The notes under the pieces were generated by a model. The model searched no databases and was not told the DNA's origin. It saw only the letters and a list, made by a program, of their open reading frames with translations. DNA of 6,400 bases from an uncultured Mycoplasmataceae bacterium. Its GTDB lineage: Bacteria; Bacillota_I; Bacilli_A; Mycoplasmatales; Mycoplasmoidaceae. Positions 1 through 5,513 of this stretch are shown here, one piece after another. Made by a program: the position numbers and the translations under genes. The stretch's first letter is position 1. The number at the start of each line of letters is the position of its first letter. Location: assembly GCA_900316595.1 (NCBI GenBank), contig ONDN01000008.1, positions 1 through 6,400 on the forward strand, read 5' to 3'.

Positions 1-137
1 ATGTTCTCTAATTTAGGATGTTCAATTACTTGTTCAAGTACTAATCCTAAGTTATATGAGGCTTTATCAATATCAGCATTACTTACGCTTTTAAATTGAG
101 GGACAAAATAAGTTAAGAGTTTTTTAGACAATAACAT
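1..137 (-). CDS. pheT: Phenylalanyl-tRNA synthetase beta subunit, N-terminal fragment (cut by window edge)
   Basis: Only the first 45 codons lie in the window; the gene continues past base 1. The visible N-terminus begins MLLSKKLLTYFVPQFKSV and continues with a D-I-D...LGLVLEQVIEH stretch. This fits the usual PheT start, in which a short 'SxKLL..Y.P' segment is followed by the first domain with a 'LG.E.E' helix. PheT pairs with PheS in an alpha2-beta2 enzyme that charges tRNA-Phe in the cytoplasm; the beta chain carries tRNA binding and editing. The start is an ATG two bases after the pheS stop, and an AAGGAGG ribosome binding site lies inside the end of pheS. The identification rests on the short match plus position directly behind pheS, the standard pheST order. 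No promoter is seen in between, so it is co-transcribed with pheS. Confidence 0.88.
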   Translation of the reverse strand, partial: MLLSKKLLTYFVPQFKSVSNADIDKASYNLGLVLEQVIEHPKLEN

Positions 138-139
138 AA

Positions 140-1162
140 TTATTTTTCTCCCTCCTTAAATTGAGTAGAAAACCTAAAGTCATTAGTGTATAGATATCTA
201 ATGTCATTAATACCATATTTAATCATTGCTAATCGATCAATACCTATTCCTGCAGCTATTGCTGTTTTACATGACACACTAGCTTTTTTCAAAACTTCTT
301 TATGAAGCATTCCAGCACCCAAAATTTCTAATCATCCAGATTTTTTGCACAAACTACATCCTTTACCATGGCATATAGGACATTCAATATCACCCTCAAT
401 TGAAGGTTCCGTAAAAGGGAAAAATGACATACGATATCTAATTTTTACTTTTTTACCATATAGATGCTGTAAAAGTGCAGTCATTAACCATTTAAGATTA
501 CCAACTGTTAGGTTATCTTTGACTCAAATAATATCAATTTGGAAGAATTGATGAGAATGAGAAAGATCATCATCATCATTCCGATAAACATTACCAACGG
601 TTAGAACCCTTAGATCTCTAGATTTGTTGTGTAGTAAAATTTGTTCTGCTGTGCCAGCAGTAGTATGAGCACGAAGCATTGTATTCTCATTGATATATAA
701 AGATTCACTAGTTTGACGTCCTGGATGGTCTTTAGGAACATTTAGATTATCAAAGTTATATTTAACAGATGTAACTTCATTTCCACCAACAACTGTAAAA
801 TTAAGTTTTCTAAAAAAATCAATTACTTTATTTGCCATTAAATTAATAGGAGACAATGTTCCTTTAGTTAGATTGGTTGAATTAATAGATAAATCAAAAG
901 GAGGTCGATGAGTATCAACATTTGTTAATGATTCTATTTTTTGAGCATATTTTTCAAAAACACTATTAATTTTTTCCTTAAAGTTATTTAGCTCCATACC
1001 AAAACTTTGTTTTTTATTAGGGGGCAATGTTTTTAACTGGTTATATAGTGGAGCTAAATGTTTTTTTGTAAAAATATTTTTAGCAATAATTAAATTATTT
1101 CTATCTTTACATTGTTTAAATTGAATTTCTGCTTCATCAAGAAGTTTCGTTAATTTTTCCAT
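140..1162 (-). CDS. pheS: Phenylalanyl-tRNA synthetase alpha subunit
   Basis: This is the catalytic subunit of the class II PheRS, 340 residues, a normal length. The N-terminal ~80 residues are a charged helical segment, as expected for the tRNA-contacting coiled coil. The catalytic domain follows, with HPGR near residue 147, HTTAGTAEQ at 166-174, the motif 2 region VYRNDDDDLSHSHQF at 192-206 and FPFTEPS at 248-254. A four-cysteine cluster (C261, C264, C269, C272) resembles the CxxC pairs of low-GC Gram-positive PheS. The motif 3 segment GIGIDRLAMIKYGINDIR is at 305-322. Two in-frame TGA codons (complement 524-526 and 332-334) encode Trp at IDIIWV and in SGWLEILG, so standard-code translation would break the gene. 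The family motif GAGMVHP reads GAGMLHK here. The start is an ATG with no Shine-Dalgarno and an AT-rich upstream region, suggesting its own promoter and a short or absent leader. pheT follows 2 nt after the stop. Confidence 0.97.
151..157 (-). promoter_or_regulatory. Shine-Dalgarno of pheT
   Basis: The minus strand reads AAGGAGG here, a near-perfect anti-16S match, 13 nt before the pheT ATG and within the last codons of pheS. The spacing is longer than the usual 5-9 nt, but there is no other start codon in frame closer to it. It supports translational coupling of pheT to pheS. Confidence 0.7.
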
Positions 1163-1174
1163 AAATTATTATTA

Positions 1175-1199
1175 ATAATATATTACATTTTTAATGTAA
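1175..1199 (-). promoter_or_regulatory. Candidate pheST promoter with inverted repeat
   Basis: The 42-nt gap between coaX and pheS holds a perfect 7-bp inverted repeat, TTACATT-TTT-AATGTAA on the plus strand, at 1183-1199. On the minus strand it is followed at once by overlapping -10-like hexamers, TATATT (complement 1177-1182) and TATTAT (complement 1175-1180). The second ends 12 nt before the pheS ATG. No Shine-Dalgarno is present. The hairpin contains one G-C pair and no T-run of its own, so it is a poor terminator for coaX; an operator-like site beside a promoter is the better reading. Its half-site resembles the palindrome between coaD and pta. AT-rich promoter calls by eye are weak. Confidence 0.4.
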
Positions 1200-1204
1200 A
1201 TATA

Positions 1205-1966
1205 TTAGTCATATTTATTCTTGTTAAAAATTAAATAAGAAATGCCACGGATTATAGCGTTGTCAACACTTATAAAATTAATTTTTTTGTTAGTTTGTTT
1301 GAATGCATTTAACTTTGGTGTATTACCACCAGTAAAGCATACTTTTTTAAAGCCATACTTAGCATTAAAATAATTAACAACACTTGAAATGATACCAATG
1401 TAGTAATGGTTTGCTCCAGCAGATAATGCTTCTTTTGTATTGGCTCCAAATTCAAAAAAATTATTGTGTTTTATTATTTTGCTGCCTGGACTAATTAATT
1501 CAGCTTTTTTAATTAATTCATTAATACCAGCAAATGGAATTGGGAATATTATACAGCCATGCAGTTTGCTATTATCAACACCAATAGCGAAAATAGCAGT
1601 CCCATAGCAAAAACCAATACATTTCTTGTATGTTTTTTTTAAAAATAGGGCATATGCTAATATATCAGTTCCAATTTCATTTAAATTAAACTTAGATAAG
1701 TTAAGTTCATTTACAAATTCGCTATTTTTTATAAATTTTGCTTTAATTCTAAATATTGAGAATATAGTATCTTCTATTTTTTTATTTAATGATGGTTTTA
1801 CTGAGCAAATATAACAAGATGTAATATCATATTTTGCTTTAATGGTTTTAAATAATGGGTTAAATTTATTTGTATTTTTAATTGTTTCAACACAAACTAG
1901 TTTATTACTTGAAGAACATACGCCAACTTTTAAAGATGTATTGCCATTATCAATAATTAGAATCAT
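1205..1966 (-). CDS. coaX: Type III pantothenate kinase-like protein, divergent active site
   Basis: The protein has 253 residues, the usual CoaX length. The family phosphorylates pantothenate with ATP, the first step of CoA synthesis, using an ASKHA-type actin-like fold. Visible motifs are the nucleotide-binding DNGNTSLKVG at 6-15 (family DxGNT), a GTDI at 99-102 (family GxDR), YGTA at 121-124 (family DFGTA), GANTKEALSAG at 174-184 (family GxNTxxAxxSG), TGG at 212-214 and a C-terminal VDNAIIRGISYL. The Asp of GxDR, regarded as the catalytic base, is kept as D101. The following Arg is Ile, and the Asp before FGTA appears to be Cys120. Activity may therefore be altered or lost. It lies 3 nt after coaD, with an AGAAGG ribosome binding site 6 nt before the ATG, so the pair is an operon for CoA synthesis. 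No Trp codons occur. Fold assignment is secure; enzymatic competence is uncertain. Confidence 0.85.
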   Translation of the reverse strand: MILIIDNGNTSLKVGVCSSSNKLVCVETIKNTNKFNPLFKTIKAKYDITSCYICSVKPSLNKKIEDTIFSIFRIKAKFIKNSEFVNELNLSKFNLNEIGTDILAYALFLKKTYKKCIGFCYGTAIFAIGVDNSKLHGCIIFPIPFAGINELIKKAELISPGSKIIKHNNFFEFGANTKEALSAGANHYYIGIISSVVNYFNAKYGFKKVCFTGGNTPKLNAFKQTNKKINFISVDNAIIRGISYLIFNKNKYD

Positions 1967-1969
1967 TAA

Positions 1970-2425
1970 TTACCTTCTATCTTTAGCATGAATTTTTTTG
2001 AGTTTTTGCTGAATCTCTCTTATGTTTGTAGAAGAGATTTTAGCTAATTCTTTTGATGATATAAAAAGAATAGTTTCGATAGACTCATCAAGCATTTTGT
2101 TAACTTTTGCAATATTTAATTCATATTGATAATCATTAACATTTCTTATAGACCTTACAATAAAATTACAATGTAATTTTTTTGCAAATTTAATAGTTAA
2201 TCCGGCATTTTTTACAGCCTCAACATTTTTTAAATTTAATTTTTGTATAGCCTTTTTAACTTGTGCTAATCTTAAATCAATATTTGATTGTTTTTCTTTA
2301 TCAACGTTATAGCAAACTGCAACATAGAGTTTATCAAATAATTTGTTTGCTCTTTTTATTATGTCAATATGCCCCTTATGAATGGGATCAAATGAACCAG
2401 GATAAATAGCTATTTTTTTAGTCAT
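1970..2425 (-). CDS. coaD: Phosphopantetheine adenylyltransferase
   Basis: CoaD transfers AMP from ATP to 4'-phosphopantetheine, giving dephospho-CoA, the penultimate step of CoA synthesis. From the chosen start it has 151 residues, slightly short of the common ~160. The nucleotidyltransferase signature is complete: YPGSFDPIHKGH at 8-19 with the HxGH motif (H16, H19), FIVRSIRNVNDYQYEL at 88-103 with two Arg expected to bind ATP and substrate phosphates, and ISSTNIREI at 130-138, the ATP-binding ISSTxxR. An in-frame ATG at 2434 would add three residues. I prefer the ATG at 2425 because MTKKIAIYPGSFDP matches the usual CoaD N-terminus and because the upstream -10 box then lies 10 nt away, exactly as for pta on the other strand. 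No Shine-Dalgarno precedes either ATG. It is followed by coaX after 3 nt and is divergent from pta. Confidence 0.95.
   Translation of the reverse strand: MTKKIAIYPGSFDPIHKGHIDIIKRANKLFDKLYVAVCYNVDKEKQSNIDLRLAQVKKAIQKLNLKNVEAVKNAGLTIKFAKKLHCNFIVRSIRNVNDYQYELNIAKVNKMLDESIETILFISSKELAKISSTNIREIQQKLKKIHAKDRR
1973..1978 (-). promoter_or_regulatory. Shine-Dalgarno of coaX
   Basis: The minus strand reads AGAAGG 6 nt before the coaX ATG, inside the last codons of coaD. It confirms the ATG at 1966 as the coaX start and indicates re-initiation within a coaD-coaX transcript. Confidence 0.6.
2162..2180. repeat. 19-nt perfect palindrome inside coaD
   Basis: AAAATTACAATGTAATTTT has two perfect 9-nt arms around one central base. 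Its core TTACAWTGTAA is the same 11-nt element found between coaD and pta, centred 279 bp away. It lies over the coaD codons for Leu-His-Cys-Asn just before FIVRSIR. It may be an auxiliary operator or a chance product of AT-rich coding sequence. Confidence 0.45.
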
Positions 2426-2435
2426 AATTGGCATA

Positions 2436-2441
2436 TTTATA
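2436..2441 (-). promoter_or_regulatory. Candidate -10 box of coaD
   Basis: The minus strand reads TATAAA here, 10 nt before the coaD ATG at 2425. Initiation about 7 nt downstream would leave a leader of only a few bases, consistent with the lack of a Shine-Dalgarno. No clear -35 is seen; that position would overlap the pta -10 region. Confidence 0.4.
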
Positions 2442-2443
2442 TT

Positions 2444-2456
2444 TTTACATTGTAAA
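2444..2456. promoter_or_regulatory. Palindromic operator candidate between coaD and pta
   Basis: TTTACATTGTAAA has 6-nt arms around a single base and is centred at 2450. It sits in the middle of the divergent gap, 2 nt from the coaD -10 box and 3 nt from the pta -10 box, so a bound protein would affect both promoters. The core recurs inside coaD at 2162-2180. The spacing is one base shorter than the TACAnnTGTA sites of BlaI/CopY-type repressors, so no known regulator can be assigned. Confidence 0.45.
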
Positions 2457-2459
2457 TAT

Positions 2460-2465
2460 TATAAT
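2460..2465 (+). promoter_or_regulatory. Candidate -10 box of pta
   Basis: A consensus TATAAT lies 10 nt before the pta ATG. With no Shine-Dalgarno in between, the transcript is probably leaderless or nearly so. A recognisable -35 is missing, as is common in mollicutes. Confidence 0.55.
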
Positions 2466-2475
2466 AAACATTATT

Positions 2476-3459
2476 ATGTCAATAATAACCAAAATTAAAT
2501 CAAGATTATTACAATCTGACAAAAAAATAAAAATTGTTTATCCAGAAGGATGGAACGCTGATATAGTTCAATGTGCTAAAAATTTAATTAAAAAAGCAAA
2601 AGCCATTCAACCTATATTAATTTTCAGAACAAAAAGTGAAGTTCCAACTGATTTACCTATTTCAATTCAAAAAGTAATAGTTGATGAAATTGATGTAAAG
2701 AAATATGCTGAAACAATATATGAAGTTAGAAAAAATAAGGGATTGTCAATGGACGAAGCCTTAAATTTAGCAAAAAAGCCTAACTTTCTAGCATCAACAA
2801 TGGTATTTTTAAATGAAGCTGATGCTGAAATTTGTGGTATTGAGTATTCAACTGCTGATACACTAAGAGCTGCATTGCAAATTGTGGGACCTGATCCTAA
2901 TACTCCAAGAGTATGTAGTGGTTTTATTATGGAAAAAGGTGAAAATAGATATGTGTTTGGAGACTCATCATTAAATATTAATCCTGATGCTGAACAATTA
3001 GCTGCTATTGCTAAATCATTAGGATACTTTGCTAAACAAATTGCTGGTATTAACAAACCTTACATTGCATTGTTAAGTTACTCAACTAATGGTAGTGGTA
3101 AAGGACCATCTGTTGATAAAGTGCGTCAAGCTTATGAAATAGTTAATGTTGATGAAAAATTTACAAAAGAATTTAAAGTGTTTGGTGAGATTCAATTTGA
3201 TGCAGCTTTTGATTTAGATGTAATGCACAAAAAAGTAAAATCATTGAATTGAAATGAGCAAGCAAATGTTTTTGTATTTCCAGATATTAATGCCGGAAAC
3301 ATTTCATATAAAATTACTGAAAGACTTGGTAAATATAAAGCAATAGGTCCTGTTATTTTGGGCTTAAAGAAACCTATTAATGATTTGTCTCGTGGTGCTA
3401 AAACACCAGATGTGGAAAGCTTATCTTACATTACTGCATTGCAAGTTATTGCAAAATAA
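2476..3459 (+). CDS. pta: Phosphate acetyltransferase
   Basis: Pta interconverts acetyl-CoA + phosphate and acetyl phosphate + CoA in the cytoplasm; with acetate kinase it yields ATP and acetate. The 327-residue protein has the length of the compact Pta form without regulatory domains. Recognised segments in order are the N-terminal KIKIVYPEGW, the central FIMEKGENRYVFGDSSLNINPDAEQLAAIA, LLSYSTNGSGKGPSVDKVRQAYEIV, GEIQFDAAFDLDV, and the C-terminal ANVFVFPDINAGNISYKITERLG with GPVILGLKKPINDLSRGAK. One in-frame TGA at 3250-3252 encodes Trp (SLNWNEQ); a standard-code reading would stop there and lose the last quarter, including the conserved INAGNISYK and DLSRG motifs. The ATG at 2476 is chosen because MSIITKIKSRL is a normal Pta start and a TATAAT lies 10 nt upstream. 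The longer frame from TTG at 2428 would run through the promoter. It is monocistronic and ends at a strong terminator. No ackA adjoins it. Confidence 0.96.
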
Positions 3460-3464
3460 ATAAA

Positions 3465-3489
3465 AAAAGCACCGGAATCCGGTGCTTTT
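3465..3489. terminator. Bidirectional intrinsic terminator between pta and the suf-ferredoxin operon
   Basis: The core GCACCGG-AAT-CCGGTGC extends with four A-T pairs to an 11-bp perfect stem. The plus strand continues with T-rich sequence (TTTTATTT) and the minus strand with a run of seven T. It begins 5 nt after the pta stop and lies 19 nt beyond the ferredoxin stop, so it can end both convergent transcripts. It is the most GC-rich spot in the window. Confidence 0.93.
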
Positions 3490-3508
3490 ATTTAATTACT
3501 ATTAGAAA

Positions 3509-3691
3509 TTATTTGTCTTCACTAATAGCAGTTACTGGACAAGATTGTGCACAAGTTCCGCAACCTTGGCATTTGCTTTTATCAATGGTTGCTTTACCAT
3601 CTGGACCAAAATCAATTGCATTATGTGGACAACAACTCATACATGTTCCACAACCTATGCATTTATTTGAATCTACTTTAAATTTTGCCAT
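3509..3691 (-). CDS. 2[4Fe-4S] ferredoxin, clostridial type
   Basis: This 60-residue soluble electron carrier has two cluster motifs: CIGCGTCMSCCP (ligands C11, C14, C17, C21) and CQGCGTCAQSCP (C41, C44, C47, C51). The fourth Cys of each motif serves the other cluster, as in bacterial-type ferredoxins. C20 is an extra, non-ligand cysteine. Length and the two halves match clostridial ferredoxins, which work at low potential with pyruvate:ferredoxin oxidoreductase, hydrogenase or related enzymes. A GAGAGG ribosome binding site 6 nt upstream fixes the ATG. It follows sufB by 30 nt on the same strand, so it may be made from the suf transcript or from a candidate promoter in that gap, and it ends at the shared terminator. 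The partner enzymes are not in the window. Identification is very secure; the role in this organism is inferred. Confidence 0.96.
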   Translation of the reverse strand: MAKFKVDSNKCIGCGTCMSCCPHNAIDFGPDGKATIDKSKCQGCGTCAQSCPVTAISEDK

Positions 3692-3697
3692 AATTTT

Positions 3698-3719
3698 CCT
3701 CTCACATTTGAAAATTATA
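3698..3719 (-). promoter_or_regulatory. Candidate -10 box and Shine-Dalgarno of the ferredoxin gene
   Basis: On the minus strand a consensus TATAAT (complement 3714-3719) lies just after the sufB stop, followed by GAGAGG (complement 3698-3703) 6 nt before the ATG. The -35 position is weak (TTAAAA-like). The site would give a short leader containing the ribosome binding site and allow ferredoxin to be made independently of the suf transcript. Confidence 0.45.
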
Positions 3720-3721
3720 CA

Positions 3722-5071
3722 TTATTTAATATCCATTTTAAGTAATCTATTTAACTCTACCACATATTCCAGTGGAAGTTCATCAGTGAAATCTTTTATA
3801 AAGCCAAGAACTAATAATTGTTTAGCGGCAGTAAGATCAATTCCTTTAGATTGTAAATAAAATAATTTTTGTTGATCAACGTCACTAACTTTAGCTTCAT
3901 GCTTTATTGTTGATGTGTTATTAAAAATTTTTTCTGTTGGAAATGTATCACTTTTTGAAACCTTATCAAGAATTAAAGTGTCACACACTACATCACTTAT
4001 GGCATTATTTGCAGATCTAGCAATATAAACTAAACCACGATAGGTAGCATTTCCACCATTATGAGCAATTGATTTAGAAATAATTTGAGATTTTGTATTT
4101 TTTCCAATATGAATCATCTTTGCTCCAGCATCTTGAATAACACCTTTATGAGAAACAGCAATAGAAACACATTTAGCTTTTGAATTATCGCCTTTCAATA
4201 TAGATGCAGGATATTTCATATTTAATTTGCTTCCTAAATTGCCATCAATCCATTCCATTGTTCCGTTTGTATCAACAACAGCACGTTTTGTTACAAGATT
4301 TAAGACATTATCAGATCAATTTTGGATTGTTGAGTAACGACAATATGCATTTTTTCCAACAAAAATTTCAACTACTGCGGCATGTAGGTTATTTTTATCA
4401 TATATAGGAGCAGTGCATCCCTCGTTGTAATGAACATAAGCATTGTCATCGACAATTATTAATGTTCTTTCGAATTGACCTACAGATTTGGTGTTAATTC
4501 TAAAATACGCAGATAAAGGTTTGTCAATTTTTATACCTTTAGGTACATATAAAAAAGTGCCACCAGACCATACTGCTGTATTTAATGCAGCGTATTTGTT
4601 ATCAGTAAAAGGAACCAATTTATCAAAATATTTTTTTACTAAGTTTGGATATTTTAATAGGGCAGTTTCAATATTTGTAAAGATAACATGCTTGTCATCT
4701 AGTTCTTTTTTTAGTTGATGATGAATAGTTTCTGAATCATATTGGTTATTAACACCAGAAAAGTATTTTGCCTCTCTTTCTGGAACTCCTAATTCATCAA
4801 ATTGTTTTTTAATCTTTTTTGGAACATCATTTCAAGATGCTTTATAAAATTCATTATTAAGAGATGAAGCATAATAGATATACTCGTTGAAGTCAATAAA
4901 ACTTAGATCAGGTCCTCATTTAGGATTTTTCATATTTTTAAATGCCTTATAAGCATTTAATCTTATATTTAACATTCATTTAGATTCTTTTTTAAGTGAT
5001 GAAATCATTTTAATAACTTCATCACTTAATCCTTTTTTAAGAGTTTTTTTATTTTCTTTTTGAATTTTCAT
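3722..5071 (-). CDS. sufB: SufB, Fe-S cluster scaffold subunit
   Basis: SufB forms the SufBC2D scaffold on which Fe-S clusters are assembled before transfer to target proteins. The protein has 449 residues against about 465 in Bacillus. It follows the Firmicute sequence closely: an N-terminal helical part with KNMKNPKWGPDL, then TDNKYAALNTAVWSGGTFLYVPKG, GQFERTLIIVDD, YNEGCTAP (C219), YSTIQNW, LVTKRAVV, MEWIDGN, DAGAKMIHIGKNT, YRGLVYIARSA, VVCDTLI (C363), KHEAKVS and LPLEYVVELNRLL. By alignment from memory, C363 and H391/E392 match E. coli Cys405 and His433/Glu434 at the SufB-SufD interface. The glutamate before them is Lys here. Four in-frame TGA codons encode Trp (complement 4976-4978, 4916-4918, 4832-4834, 4316-4318). 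The usual C-terminal EGSxG tail is absent. The start overlaps sufU by 23 nt with a weak ribosome binding site, indicating translational coupling. Confidence 0.96.
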
Positions 5072-5513
5072 ATTTTTCTAATGCATTTTTTATTGCTTTG
5101 ATCCCTACTTTTGCACAATTAATACGATTAGCCTGTTTATTAACATTAGCAAAGCAAAATAATTCATCCAATATTGATTCATCATATGGTTTGTTATCAA
5201 TCATATTTAAATAATTGGTAATAATTTTTCTTGCATTTGAAATTGATTTACCTATTAATAAATTACACATTATATCAGTCGAAGATGTACTAATAGCACA
5301 ACCAATACCTGAGATTTTAATATCACAGATTTTATTGTTTTTAATGTCAACATGAGCAGTTAAATTATCAATACAAGAAGGGGAAGAAATATTACAACTA
5401 ACATAATTTTTGAGCTTGTTAATCTTGTTTTCATTGATAAAATTTTGTGGGTTCTCATAATGATCAAGAATTATTGATCTGACTAACTCTTGATCATTTT
5501 TCTTAAATGACAT
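5049..5513 (-). CDS. sufU: SufU, zinc-dependent sulfurtransferase partner of SufS
   Basis: The protein has 154 residues. SufU accepts persulfide sulfur from SufS and passes it on for cluster assembly; in Gram-positive bacteria it is a zinc protein rather than a true scaffold. The ligand set is visible: C47 and D49 (SPSCID), C72 (GIGCAIS) and C133 (RINCAK). The C72-C133 distance of 61 residues includes the insertion that separates SufU from IscU, where the gap is about 43. The opening VRSIILDHYENPQNF is typical. One oddity is SPSCID where the family has NPxCGD, so the Gly between Cys and Asp is Ile. It overlaps sufS upstream by 11 nt and sufB downstream by 23 nt. The ATG at 5513 follows AAGGAG at 12 nt. 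The subtype call is firm; the effect of the Gly change is unknown. Confidence 0.94.
   Translation of the reverse strand: MSFKKNDQELVRSIILDHYENPQNFINENKINKLKNYVSCNISSPSCIDNLTAHVDIKNNKICDIKISGIGCAISTSSTDIMCNLLIGKSISNARKIITNYLNMIDNKPYDESILDELFCFANVNKQANRINCAKVGIKAIKNALEKYENSKRK

Noticed and set aside
524..526. Apparent stop splitting pheS into two pseudogene pieces
   Set aside because: The TGA falls at the conserved Trp of IDIIWV, the reading frame continues with perfect PheS motifs, and nine other TGA codons in the window behave the same way. It is a Trp codon, not a nonsense mutation.
1183..1199. Inverted repeat after coaX as an intrinsic terminator
   Set aside because: The stem is nearly all A-T with one G-C pair, only 7 bp, and no T-run follows on the minus strand. 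Compared with the strong hairpin at 3465-3489 it is unconvincing.
2444..2456. Palindrome as a BlaI/CopY-type operator
   Set aside because: Those sites have TACA and TGTA separated by two bases; here a single base separates them, at both copies. No matching regulator gene is in the window, so the assignment was not made.
2428..2475. N-terminal extension of Pta from a TTG at 2428
   Set aside because: The added residues are a hydrophobic run read from the promoter and palindrome DNA, have no counterpart in Pta proteins, and would place the start upstream of a consensus TATAAT. The ATG at 2476 gives the normal N-terminus.
2667..3056. 129-codon minus-strand frame inside pta
   Set aside because: It lies wholly antisense to the conserved core of pta with no own promoter or recognisable product; it is a shadow frame.
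3513..3860. Plus-strand open frame opposite the ferredoxin gene and the 3' end of sufB
   Set aside because: It is antisense to two firmly identified genes, has no ribosome binding site or family resemblance, and its Cys/Gln/Pro-rich content mirrors the ferredoxin codons.
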